Shown here piece by piece: positions 20,973 to 34,259 of a stretch of 64,000 bases of DNA (positions are counted from its first letter, which is position 1; each line of letters begins with the position of its first letter). Origin of the DNA: Streptomyces sp. NBC_01275 (GTDB lineage Bacteria; Actinomycetota; Actinomycetes; Streptomycetales; Streptomycetaceae); the NCBI RefSeq assembly GCF_026340655.1, contig NZ_JAPEOZ010000001.1, positions 7,068,001-7,132,000 on the forward strand, in the 5' to 3' direction. The notes below the pieces were generated by a model that saw only the letters and a program-made list of their open reading frames with translations, searched no databases and was not told where the DNA came from. A program made the translations under genes and the position numbers.

Positions 20973-23879
20973 TTGATCGTGGCCCGTACTCCGTTGGACG
21001 TGGATGAACTCGTCGAGCACTGGACGCTGTTGAAGGATGAGCAGGTGCTCGTGTCCGGCAAGCGTGGTGCGACGCGACTGGGCTTCGCCGTGCTGCTGAA
21101 GTTCTCTACGCAGTACGGCCCGGTTTCCCCGGAACCGGACAGAGCTGCCCGGTGAGGCCGTGGAGTTCGTCGCCCGTCAGGCGCAGGTTCCTGCCTCGGA
21201 GCTGGAGTCCTACGACTGGACGGGCCGCACGGTCGAGTACCACCGTGCGCAGATCCGGGAGCACCTCGGCTTCCGTGAGTGCAGCGTCGCGGACGCGGAG
21301 AACCTGACGGCGTATCTGGCCGAGCACGTCGCAAACAAGGAACGCAGGCCCGAGCAGGTCCGGGTGGAACTGCTGGCGCGCTGCCGCACGGAGAGCATCG
21401 AGCCGCCCACGCCGGGCCGGTGCGATCGGATCGTGGCGGCTGCCCTGCGGGCGGCCGAGGAGTTGCTGACGGCCCTGATCTCCTCCCGGCTGACCGTGGA
21501 GAGCATCGAGCGGATCGCGGCTCTGGTGGCCGGCGCCGACCAGGACGACGCCGGACCCGCAGGTGGCGGTACGGAGGGCGAGGACGCGCCGCCGGTTCTG
21601 GCGAAGGTCAAGGAAGCGCCGGGCAACGTGAGCCTGGAGACGATGCTCACCGAGATCGACAAGCTCCTGGCGGTGCGGGCGATCGGCCTGCCACGGGATC
21701 TGTTCATCGACGTCGCGCCGAAGGTCGTGGCGGGCTGGCGGGCGCGGGCCGCAGTGGAGTCGCCTTCCCACCTGCGGACGCATCCGGTGGCGCTGCGGGT
21801 GACCTTGCTGGCCGCGCTGCTGCTCGCCGAGGCGTCGCTCGGCACCCCGGAGGGGACGATCCGCCAGGTGGTGTTCCCGGCGGTATCCGGGGGCGAGGCG
21901 ACGCTGCGGGAGCTGGTAACGAGTTCAAGACCCGCGGGCCGGTCTACCGGCGCACGGTGCAGACCACGCACGGTGCAGACCACGCTGAAGGCGTCCTACA
22001 CCAATCACTACCGGCGCGGGCTGATCAAGCTGTTGGACGTGCTGGAGTTCCGCTCCAGCAACCGCGCCCACCGGCCGGTGATCGAGGCCCTGGCGCTGGT
22101 GGCGCGGTACGCGAACGCGGGGAACACGACGTACTACCCGCTGGGCGAGACGGTTCCGGTCCACAAGGCGATGGGCGGGGACCGGGCGGAGGTCGTCCAC
22201 CGCGCCGACAAGCGGGGCCGGCGCCAGGTGGTGCGCATGGTCTACGAGGTCGCCGCCTTCCAGGCCCTGCGCGATCAGCTCAAGTGCAAGGAGATCTGGG
22301 TGGTCGGCGCCGACAAGTGGCGCAACCCGGACGAGGACCTGCCCCAGGACTTCGAGGCCCGGCGGGAGGAGAACTACCGGGAGCTGCGCAAGCCGCTGGA
22401 CGCCGCGGTGTTCGTCGACGAGCTGCGCGAGCAGGTGACGACCGAACTGACCCTGCTCAACGACAAGATGCCCAAGCTGTCCTGGCTGGACATCGCCGAG
22501 CGCAAGTCCGGAGCGATCCGGCTGACGGCAGCCGAGGCCCAGCCCGAGCCGCGCAACCTGCGCAGGATCAAGGCCGAGGTACAGCGGCGTTGGGGCATCG
22601 TGCCGCTCGTCGACATGCTGAAGGAAGCGGTGCTGCGGACCGGCTGCCTGGACGCGGTCACCTCCGTCGCCGGCGGCGGCAGGCTCTCGCCGGAGGTGCT
22701 GGCCGAACGCCTGCTGCTGGTCATCTACGCGTACGGCACGAACACCGGGATCAAGGCCGTGGCGTCCGGCGGCCACGGCCATACCGAGGACGAGCTGCGC
22801 TACGTACGCCGCCGCTATCTGTCGGCGGAGGCCGCTCGCGCCATCGGCGTCCAGATCGCGAACGCCACCTTCGCCGCCCGCAGCACGGAGCTGTGGGGCC
22901 AGGGCTCGACCGCAGTCGCCTCCGACTCCACCCACGTCCGCGCCTACGACCAGAACCTCTTCACCGAGTGGCACTCGCGCTACGGCGGCCGCGGGGTCCT
23001 CATCTACTGGCACGTGGAGAAGAAGTCCCTGGCCATCCACTCCCAGCTGATCAACTGCACGGCCTCCGAGGTCGCCGCGATGATCGAGGGCGCGATGCGG
23101 CACGGAACCACCATGGATGTCGAGGCCAACTACACGGACTCGCATGGCCAGTCGGAAATCGGGTTTGGCATCACGAGACTGCTGATGTGGGCTTGCTGCC
23201 GCGTATCAAGCGGATCAACAAGGTGAAGCTGTACCGGCCGGTGGTGGGCGACCCGGACGCCTACCCGCAGTTGACCCCGGCGCTGACCCGCCCGATCCGC
23301 TGGGAACTCATCGCCCGGCAGTACGACCAGATGATCAAGTACGCCACCGCGATCCGTACCCGTACCGCCTCCACCGAGGCGATCCTGCGCCGCTTCACCC
23401 GCAACGCCTCCCACCCCACCTACGCGGCGATGCTGGAGGTCGGCCGCGCACAGAAGACCATCTTCGTGGCCCGCTACCTGCGGCTTCGGGATCTCCAGCG
23501 GGAGATCGAGGAGGGCCTGAACGTCATGGAGTCCTCCAACGGCGCCAACTCCGTGATCGCCTACGGCAAGGGCGGGGAGATCGCCTCCAACCGGCGCGAC
23601 GAGCAAGAGATGTTCGTGCTGTGCCTGCGCATCCTCCAGTCCGCCCTGGTCTACGTGAACACCCTCATGCTCCAGGACGTCCTGGACGAGCCGGAGTGGG
23701 CGGACCTGCTCACATCGGCCGACCGACGCGGCCTGACCCCGCTGTTCTGGTCCCACGTGCGTCCGTACGGCGAGGTGAACCTCGACATGGACGCTCGTCT
23801 CGATCTCACAGTGGCCGCGGTGCCCGGCCCCCGCACTGCGGGCGATGGGGAGTTGGCCGAGGAACGTACGGAGGCGTGA
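20973..23879 (+). pseudogene. tnpA: Tn3-family transposase gene tnpA, disrupted by frameshifts
   Basis: The frame begins TTG 20973 or GTG 20979 (ARTPLDVDELVEHWTLLKDE). It shifts by +1 near 21118-21120, where GGCCCGG apparently has an extra C, and continues as RFPRNRTELPGEAVEFVARQ. Near 21915 one G seems lost, and a 16-bp tandem duplication (21953-21984) restores the frame, leaving about 20 garbled residues. A further -1 shift at about 23177-23190 ends the frame at 23226; the true continuation is LLPRIKRINKVKLYRP to 23879. Catalytic acidic residues remain recognisable (ASDSTHVRAYD; YTDSHGQSEIGFG; Glu in the SNRRDEQEM region). The restored length, about 965 residues, is normal for Tn3 TnpA. As read, no intact transposase is made. 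Confidence 0.9.
21953..21984 (+). repeat. 16-bp tandem duplication inside tnpA
   Basis: CACGGTGCAGACCACG occurs twice in immediate succession (21953-21968 and 21969-21984). The +16 length change offsets an apparent 1-bp loss about 40 bp upstream. Confidence 0.95.
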
Positions 23880-24192
23880 GCGTTGCCATTCCCGCGCGCT
23901 GGTCTGCTCGTGCCGGTCTGCGATGTGCGACCAATCCGCCGCGTCGTATCCGGCCGCCATGGCGAGCTGGTCGATACGGTCGCCGAGCGGCTGCCCGCGT
24001 TCTCCAAGCCCGCGTTCTCCATGCCCGCAGCGTAGACCGGGCCGCCCGGCCCAGGGTGGTCCTGGCCTTCCCAGGGAACGGCAAGCTCTGGTTAGCCGTC
24101 CCGAGCGGGCGCAAAGTGGTCCGCATCCGCCCACCGCACCGGCCGGGCCGGTCCACCAGGACCGGCCCGCGCAGCAGACCCAGGAGCACCCC
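23880..24192. promoter_or_regulatory. 313-bp gap between tnpA and the SDR gene, with an 11-bp stem-loop
   Basis: No convincing gene is seen. A perfect inverted repeat, CGGGCCGGTCC-ACCA-GGACCGGCCCG, occupies 24144-24169, ending 23 bp before the SDR start codon. It could be the operator of the cargo regulator or an RNA hairpin in the leader. The minus strand contains an open frame whose translation is partly protein-like, but it lacks a clear start and family match. Confidence 0.5.
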
Positions 24193-24954
24193 ATGAGCTA
24201 CCCCGCCCTCGCCGCCCGTACCGCTGTCGTCACCGGAGCGGCCAGCGGCATGGGCGCGGCCACCGCCCGCCTGCTCGCGGCGGGTGGCGCCCGTGTCGCC
24301 CTGTTCGCCCGGCGTACCGACCGGCTGGACGCGCTGGCCGCCGAACTCACCGCCGCCGGAGGCCAGGCCCTCGCTGTCACCGCCGACGTCACCGACCAGG
24401 CATCCGTCGACGCCGCCGCCAAGGCCGTCCACGATGCCTACGGCCGGGTCGACCTGGTGGTCAACAACGCGGGCGTGATGCTGCCCAATCCCCTCACCGA
24501 GGGTCGGCTCGACGAGTGGACCCGCATGATCGACACCAACCTCACCGGCGCCCTGCGCGTCATCCGCGCGTTCACTCCCGACCTCACCGAGGCCGCGGCC
24601 GACGGCAGCACCGCCGACCTGGTCAACGTCTCCTCCATCGCCTCCCACGTCCTCTTCCCCGACTACGCCGTGTACGGGGCCACCAAGGCCGCCCTCACCC
24701 AGCTGTCCGCCGCACTGCGCACCGAGCTGGGCCCACGCGACGTCCGGGTCAGCACCATCGAGCCGGGCCTGACCGACACCGAACTCGGTGGGCACATCGA
24801 CAACCCGGAACTGCGCGAGCAGCTCGGCGGGATGTTCACCGCGATCCCCGCCCTCACCGCCGAGGACATCGCCGACCTCGTCGCGTACATCGTCAGCCGT
24901 CGCCGGCACGTCAACCTGCGCCAGTCGATCGTCCTGCCGACCCGCCAGGCCTGA
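24193..24954 (+). CDS. transposon-borne short-chain dehydrogenase/reductase
   Basis: The 253-residue classical SDR uses NAD(P)H to oxidise or reduce an unidentified hydroxyl or carbonyl substrate. The cofactor motif is TGAASGMGAA (about 16-25). NNAG appears in LVVNNAGVM, the catalytic Ser lies in VNVSSIASHV, and YxxxK is YGATKAA. An Arg in FARRTD after beta-strand 2 suggests NADP(H) preference. ATG 24193 follows CAGGAGCACCCC. It is cargo of the Tn3-family element, followed 112 bp later by an XRE regulator. Genes pairing an SDR with an XRE/MmyB-type regulator are common in Streptomyces chromosomes, so this looks like such a module captured by a transposon. Confidence 0.9.
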   Translation: MSYPALAARTAVVTGAASGMGAATARLLAAGGARVALFARRTDRLDALAAELTAAGGQALAVTADVTDQASVDAAAKAVHDAYGRVDLVVNNAGVMLPNPLTEGRLDEWTRMIDTNLTGALRVIRAFTPDLTEAAADGSTADLVNVSSIASHVLFPDYAVYGATKAALTQLSAALRTELGPRDVRVSTIEPGLTDTELGGHIDNPELREQLGGMFTAIPALTAEDIADLVAYIVSRRRHVNLRQSIVLPTRQA

Positions 24955-25003
24955 CATTTCCCGGTCACCCGCCGGGGCCGCCGTCCCTGCCTCCTGATCA
25001 GTG

Positions 25004-25042
25004 GGTGTGCTGCCTGGCTCCAGCAGGGCCAGGCGGCACACC
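25004..25042. promoter_or_regulatory. 15-bp inverted repeat upstream of the XRE gene
   Basis: GGTGTGCTGCCTGGC and GCCAGGCGGCACACC pair with one mismatch around a 9-nt loop. The right arm lies where a -35 element would be for the candidate -10 CACAAT (25054-25059), only 7 nt before the ATG. That arrangement suggests an autoregulatory operator on a leaderless transcript. It could alternatively be a terminator for the SDR. Confidence 0.5.
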
Positions 25043-25066
25043 GCCGTGATCGGCCACAATCGTCGT

Positions 25067-25945
25067 ATGAGCACCGCAACCAGCCTGAGCGACTTCCTCC
25101 GGACCCGCCGCGCCCGCCTTCACCCGCAGGATGTGGCCCTGCCGGACTTCGGCGGCACGCGCCGGGTCACCGGCCTGCGCCGCGAGGAGGTCGCCCAGCT
25201 CGCAGGGGTCAGCGTCGACTACTACACCCGGATGGAACAGGGCCGCGTGGCCAACCCCTCGGACACCGTGCTCGACGCCCTCGCCCGCGCACTGCGGCTG
25301 AACGACGACGAGAGCCGGCACCTGCACCAGCTGGCCCAACCGCGGCAGACCGCCCGTCCGGCGCGCAGGCACCAGGTCAGCCGGCAGCACGTACGGCCGA
25401 TGCTCCAGCGGCTGCTGGACGAGCTGAAGGACATGCCGGCCATGGTGATGGGCCGGCACACGGACATCCTGGCCTGGAACCCGGCAGCGGCCGCCCTCTT
25501 CGGCGACTACGCCGCCGTGGACCCGGCCGAGCGCAACATCGCCCGGATCACCTTCCTCGACCCGGCGTCCCGAGACCTGTACGCGGACTGGTCTTCCTGC
25601 GCCCGCGAGAACGTGGCCTACCTCCACCTGGAGGCTGGACGGAACCACCCCAGCGACCCGCGACTGGCACACCTGATCGGGGAGCTGTCGTTGAAGAGCG
25701 AGGACTTCCGCCGCTGGTGGGCAGAACACCCGGTCCAGGACAAGACCTCGGGCATCAAGCGGTTCCACCACCCGTTGGTCGGCGACCTGGAACTGACCTA
25801 CGAGACCCTGCGCGCTGCCGACGACCCCGACCAGGCACTGATCACGTATGCGGCCCAGCCGGACACCTCGTCCCACGACGCCCTTCACATGCTGCTTGCG
25901 TGGACCGCCCCCACAGCCACTGGTGCTCATCAACCGACCGATTGA
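25067..25945 (+). CDS. XRE-family regulator with MmyB-like ligand-binding domain (transposon cargo)
   Basis: The 292-residue regulator has an N-terminal helix-turn-helix (VTGLRREEVAQLAGVSVDYY, TRMEQGRVANPSDTVLDAL, about 28-80). A C-terminal MmyB-like ligand-binding domain of about 170 residues follows (DMPAMVMGRHTDILAWNPAAA; DWSSCARENVAYLHLEAGR; FRRWWAEHPV; FHHPLVGDLELTYETL). Family members bind fatty-acid-like or other hydrophobic ligands and usually control an adjacent SDR; here the SDR lies just upstream on the same strand. No good ribosome-binding site precedes ATG 25067, consistent with a leaderless mRNA. Its stop overlaps an ATG (TGATG at 25943-25947) that opens the resolvase frame. Confidence 0.88.
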   Translation: MSTATSLSDFLRTRRARLHPQDVALPDFGGTRRVTGLRREEVAQLAGVSVDYYTRMEQGRVANPSDTVLDALARALRLNDDESRHLHQLAQPRQTARPARRHQVSRQHVRPMLQRLLDELKDMPAMVMGRHTDILAWNPAAAALFGDYAAVDPAERNIARITFLDPASRDLYADWSSCARENVAYLHLEAGRNHPSDPRLAHLIGELSLKSEDFRRWWAEHPVQDKTSGIKRFHHPLVGDLELTYETLRAADDPDQALITYAAQPDTSSHDALHMLLAWTAPTATGAHQPTD

Positions 25946-26007
25946 TGAGCAAGATCGAGAAGTGGCGGCGCGCGACCGGATCGGCACCGGATCATGCCCA
26001 TAAAACG

Positions 26008-26068
26008 GTGTCAGAAAGTCGATGTGCTCAAGAACTTGAGGAGCACCCTTTTCTGTACGATCTGGCAG
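26008..26068 (+). promoter_or_regulatory. candidate res site of the transposon
   Basis: Upstream of the resolvase core lie palindromic elements, notably CTCAAG-AA-CTTGAG at 26027-26040, flanked by GTGCTC/GAGCAC arms, and TGTC/GACA-like half sites nearby. Tn3-family res sites are sets of such dyads beside tnpR. Spacing of three full subsites was not established. Confidence 0.4.
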
Positions 26069-26910
26069 GTGCAGCCCCCCCCCAGGACAACGAGACCGCC
26101 GATCTCCTCGCCCCCGTTCCGGCCGTACGGACCGGCAGCCTCGTGGGATACGCACGCGTGTCCACCAAAGGCCAGTTGCTCGACCGGCAGATCCACGCAC
26201 TCACCGAAGCAAGGTGCATCCGGATCTTCTCCGACAAGAAGTCCGACAAGAAGTCCGGCAAGAACGCCGAACGCGAGGAGCTGTGGAAGGCCCTCGACTA
26301 CCTGCGCGAGGGCGACACCCTCGTCGTCCCGTCGCTGGACCGGCTCGGCCGCTCCATCCAGGACCTCATCGCGATCGTGTCCGGCCTGCGCAAGCGCGGC
26401 ATCGGGTTCACCTCGCTACACGAGGCGCTCGACACGACCACGCCCGGCGGGCGCCTGGTCTTCCACGTGTTCGCGGCCCTGGCGGAGTTCATCCGCGAAC
26501 TTATCGTGCAGGGCACCAACGAGGGCCTGGACGCCGCCCGCGCCCGCGGCGCCCGACTCGGCCGCCCGCCGGCGATGACCGAGGAGCAGGTACGTCACGC
26601 CCGCGACCTACTCGCCCGCCCGGAGAACACCGTCACCTCGATCGCCAAGCTCCTCGGCGTCTCCCGCAACACCATCTACAACTACGTGCCCGAACTCAAG
26701 GGGGTCGCCTCGCACTCGCTGAGGCGACGAGCATGCCCGAACTGCCCCAACCCACCAGGTCAGAGGACTGATCACCGCCGTTTGCGGCTGGTGACAGCGT
26801 TCTTACCGGCACCCCGTTTTGCGGGGCAGGGCGGAGGGTGCGTCGGGGGTGGGGTGGGGGATGCGTCGGCGTGGGGCCGGGGGATGCGTCGAGGGGGAGT
26901 TCGGGGGTGA
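26008..26910 (+). CDS. tnpR: Tn3-family serine resolvase TnpR with aberrant C-terminus
   Basis: The resolvase core starts at SLVGYARVSTKGQ, with the catalytic Ser in ARVST, followed by PSLDRLGRSIQDL, EALDTTTPGGRLVFHVFAAL, EFIRELI, and a helix-turn-helix tail (SIAKLLGVSRNTIYNYVPEL). It should resolve transposition cointegrates. The start is uncertain: GTG 26008 is used, but ATG 25945, overlapping the XRE stop, also opens the frame. Two oddities. A 12-bp duplication gives SDKKSDKKSGK, where SDKKSGK would be expected. After VPELKG the frame runs through the right inverted repeat into chromosomal sequence, ending at 26910. One extra G in the run at 26699-26703 would give RLALAEATSMPELPQPTRSED and a stop at 26771, exactly at the repeat boundary, which is probably the original end. 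Confidence 0.85.
   Translation: MSESRCAQELEEHPFLYDLAGAAPPQDNETADLLAPVPAVRTGSLVGYARVSTKGQLLDRQIHALTEARCIRIFSDKKSDKKSGKNAEREELWKALDYLREGDTLVVPSLDRLGRSIQDLIAIVSGLRKRGIGFTSLHEALDTTTPGGRLVFHVFAALAEFIRELIVQGTNEGLDAARARGARLGRPPAMTEEQVRHARDLLARPENTVTSIAKLLGVSRNTIYNYVPELKGVASHSLRRRACPNCPNPPGQRTDHRRLRLVTAFLPAPRFAGQGGGCVGGGVGDASAWGRGMRRGGVRG
26770..26815 (-). repeat. right terminal inverted repeat of the Tn3-family element
   Basis: The 46-bp reverse complement of 20854-20899 with one mismatch, followed by the target duplicate GTTTT at 26816-26820. Confidence 0.95.
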
Positions 26911-26995
26911 GTCGTTGGGGTGGGCCCGGGGATATTTCAGGGTGAGACCGGGGGCATGGTGAGGGTGAGTCCGGGGGGCATGGCAAGGGGGGTGA

Positions 26996-27760
26996 CTACC
27001 AAGGCATCGCGACCCCGCCGTTCGGGCGGAGGATCTGGCCCGTCGTGAAGGCCGACGCGTCCGAGGCCAGGTGGAGCACCGCGTGGGCGATGTCCTCCGG
27101 TTCGCCGACCCGGCCCAGGGGTGACATACGGGCCATGAGCGCCTCGGTGTGCGCCTGTGCGCCGGGGTCGCGGCGATCGGTCATGGGGGTGCGGATCCAG
27201 CCCGGGGCGACGGCGTTGACGCGGATGCCGTGGCGGCCGACCTCGGTCGCCAGGGTCTTCGTCAGCTGGACCACGGCAGCCTTGGCGACTCCGTAGCAGA
27301 GCAGGCCGGGGCCGCCGGTGTCGACGGCGCCCGAGGCCATGGTGACGATGCTGCCGCCGGCGTCGCGCGCGAGCATCACGCGGGCGGCCTCCTGGCAGGC
27401 GTACAGCACGCCCTTGAAGTTGACGGCCAGGACCCGGTCGAGGTCCTCGTCCCGTGTCTCCAGAACCGGGCTGCTGTGCATGATCCCGGCGACGGCGGCC
27501 ATCACGTCCAGCCGTTCACAGGAGTCGACGGCCTGTCGGATCTGGGCGCGGTCGGTGACGTCGAGACGGTGGGTGCGGACGGTGCCGCCCTGCTTCTCGA
27601 TCAGCGCCGCCGTCCCGTGCAGACCCTGCTCGTCGCGGTCCGCGCCGTGCACGGTGGCGCCGGCCTGGGCGAGCAGTACGGCGCAGGCGCGCCCGATTCC
27701 GCTCGCCGCGCCGGTGACGAATGCGGTGCGTCCGGTGAGGTCGTACGCCTTCACGGCCAT
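26996..27760 (-). CDS. short-chain dehydrogenase/reductase (chromosomal)
   Basis: The 254-residue classical SDR has cofactor motif TGAASGIGRA, an Asp after beta-strand 2 (GADRDEQ), which favours NAD(H), active-site Ser in VTMASGAVD, and YxxxK in CYGVAKAAV. The C-terminal AFTTGQILRPNGGVAMPW is typical of FabG-like dehydrogenases. The substrate is unknown. ATG 27760 is used; upstream in-frame residues are proline-rich shadow sequence. It lies 32 bp downstream of the nei-type gene on the same strand and may share its transcript. It belongs to the chromosome and is not closely similar to the SDR inside the transposon. Confidence 0.9.
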   Translation of the reverse strand: MAVKAYDLTGRTAFVTGAASGIGRACAVLLAQAGATVHGADRDEQGLHGTAALIEKQGGTVRTHRLDVTDRAQIRQAVDSCERLDVMAAVAGIMHSSPVLETRDEDLDRVLAVNFKGVLYACQEAARVMLARDAGGSIVTMASGAVDTGGPGLLCYGVAKAAVVQLTKTLATEVGRHGIRVNAVAPGWIRTPMTDRRDPGAQAHTEALMARMSPLGRVGEPEDIAHAVLHLASDASAFTTGQILRPNGGVAMPW

Positions 27761-27792
27761 GAGGGGACGGTACGAGGGTTTCTGACGCACCG

Positions 27793-28635
27793 TCAATTGG
27801 TGGGGTGGGGGCGGATGCGGTGCGTCGGCGGGGAGCCCGGGGGCGGGGTGGGGCCCGTCTGGCAGGTGGGGCACCAGTAGGTGGGGCGTTCGCGGGAGCC
27901 GTCGCCCTGGTCTGCGGCGCGGACGGACGTGCCGCAGCGCAGACAGGGGCGGGGTGCACGGCCGTAGACGAAGAGGTCCTGGCCGCGGCGGCCCGTGGTG
28001 CTGCGGACGGGGCGGTCGCGGTTGGCTTCCAAAAGCCTTCGGGCGAGCGCGGGCAGCTTGGCGGCTCGGTCGGCGGGGAGCGCGCCGACGGGGAGCCAGG
28101 GGGTGGCGCCGAGGAGGAAGCAGAGCTCGCTCTTGTAGACGTTGCCGATACCGGCGAGGTTGCGCTGGTCCAGGAGAGCCTCGCCGAGGGGGCGGGCGGG
28201 GTCGGAGAGGAGGTTGGCCAGGGCCTGGTCGGGGTCCCAGTCGGGGCCGAGCAGGTCGGGGCCGAGGTGGCCGACGGCGCGTTGTTCGTCGGCGGTGCGC
28301 AGGAGGTCGAGGACGGGGAGGCGGTAGCCGACGGCTGTGCGGTCGTCGGTGCCGAGGATCGCGCGGATCTGGTGCGCCGGGCCGCCGGTCCAGCGCTCGC
28401 CCTGGGCGTACACCTTCCAGGAGCCGTCCATCCGCAGATGCGAGTGGAGCGTCAGGCCGCCCTCGACGCGGGTGAGGAGGTGCTTGCCGCGCGCGGTCAC
28501 GTCCAGGACGGTACGGCCGGTGAGGTCGGCGGTCGCGTACTTCGGCACCCGGAGGTCGGATCGGGTCAGGACCTTGCCGGCGAGGGCGTCGTGCAGTCGC
28601 CTCGCGGCCTGCCAGACCGTGTCACCTTCGGGCAT
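27793..28635 (-). CDS. nei: Fpg/Nei-family DNA glycosylase/AP lyase (endonuclease VIII-like)
   Basis: The 280-residue base-excision-repair enzyme begins Met-Pro-Glu-Gly-Asp, with Pro2 the catalytic nucleophile and Glu3 conserved. A helix-two-turn-helix segment appears in LLDQRNLAGIGNVYKSELCF. A C-terminal zinc finger has CxxC in PCLRCG and CxxC in YWCPTC. It removes oxidised pyrimidines or related lesions and nicks the abasic site. Sequence start and zinc finger favour the Nei group over Fpg (MutM). The neighbouring lhr gene, also minus strand, makes this a repair-linked pair. The last about 20 residues are proline-rich and probably disordered. Confidence 0.9.
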   Translation of the reverse strand: MPEGDTVWQAARRLHDALAGKVLTRSDLRVPKYATADLTGRTVLDVTARGKHLLTRVEGGLTLHSHLRMDGSWKVYAQGERWTGGPAHQIRAILGTDDRTAVGYRLPVLDLLRTADEQRAVGHLGPDLLGPDWDPDQALANLLSDPARPLGEALLDQRNLAGIGNVYKSELCFLLGATPWLPVGALPADRAAKLPALARRLLEANRDRPVRSTTGRRGQDLFVYGRAPRPCLRCGTSVRAADQGDGSRERPTYWCPTCQTGPTPPPGSPPTHRIRPHPTN

Positions 28636-28777
28636 GGGTCAAGGGTGGCATGAGCGGGCCTGGTGGTTGGGGTGCGGAGGGCGTGGGTGTGGGTGTGGGT
28701 GGGTGAGGGTGGGGGGTGGGGGTGGGCGCGGACCGGCGATGGCGTGGGGCGTCGGGGCGTGGTGGAGGTCGGGGTTG

Positions 28778-33724
<4,947 letters not shown>

Positions 33725-33950
33725 GCGTCCATCCTGCACCCGCCCACTGACAATGGCTCTGACCTGCGATGAGGCGAGGGCGCGATGAGGCGAGGGCGCG
33801 AGGGCGCGGTGCGGTGCGGCGGTCGGGCCGGCGGCCGGCGGCCAGCTGACGAAGGCGGCTGACGGCGGGAGGACGGCTGACCTGGGACGGCGGTCCGGGA
33901 AGGGCCGCGGGGCGGCTTCGTCCCACCCGTCACCCGCCTCGTCCCACCCG
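33725..33950. repeat. 226-bp gap with short direct repeats, lhr / azlD
   Basis: Two kinds of repeat are visible: GATGAGGCGAGGGCGC, copied near 33769 and 33785, and two tandem copies of a 21-bp unit starting TCGTCCCACCCGTCACCC from about 33919, which run up to and through the azlD stop codon. No gene is seen. Confidence 0.65.
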
Positions 33951-34259
33951 TCACCCGCCGATGGCTCGCGCCCCCGCCGTCACGATCACGGCCGCCGCCA
34001 CGACGAGCAGGAAGGGGGCTCGCAGGAGCAGCGCCACGGCGGCCGCGGCGAGGCCCGCGGCTCTCGCGTCCAGTACCAGCGTGTGTCCGTCGGCGAAGGT
34101 CTGCTGGGCCGTGAGGGCGGCGAGCAGGGCGACGGGGAGCAGGGCCGCGAGCCGTCTGACGAGCGGTCGCTCGAGAACGCCCGCGGGGACGAGCAGTCCG
34201 GCGAGCTTGACGGCGTAGCAGCCGACGGCGGTCGCGACGATCGCGATCCAGATGTTCAC
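33951..34259 (-). CDS. azlD: branched-chain amino acid export subunit AzlD
   Basis: The 102-residue hydrophobic protein has about four membrane segments (WIAIVATAVGCYAVKLAGLL; LLPVALLAALTAQ; AAGLAAAAVALLL; FLLVVAAAVIVTAGA). AzlD works with AzlC to export branched-chain or related amino acids. The GTG start overlaps the azlC stop by 4 bp (GTGA), so translation is coupled. Length is typical for the family. Confidence 0.88.
   Translation of the reverse strand: MNIWIAIVATAVGCYAVKLAGLLVPAGVLERPLVRRLAALLPVALLAALTAQQTFADGHTLVLDARAAGLAAAAVALLLRAPFLLVVAAAVIVTAGARAIGG

Larger units (their letters stand above)
20854..26815 (+). mobile_element. Tn3-family transposon, 5,962 bp, with SDR and XRE cargo
   Basis: Terminal inverted repeats of 46 bp (20854-20899 and 26770-26815) begin GGGGTGCCGGTAAGAACGCT and differ at one position. 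Perfect 5-bp direct repeats GTTTT flank the element (20849-20853 and 26816-26820), the target duplication expected of Tn3-family transposition. The GGGG start and 38-to-46-bp repeat length also fit the family. Inside, all on the plus strand, are a frameshifted Tn3 transposase, a short-chain dehydrogenase, an XRE/MmyB-like regulator and a serine resolvase. The intact target duplication and near-identical ends suggest fairly recent insertion, yet the transposase is broken. Confidence 0.95.

Noticed and set aside
23651..24022. Minus-strand frames at the 3' end of tnpA as a separate gene
   Set aside because: They overlap well-conserved transposase coding sequence and show no start or family signature.
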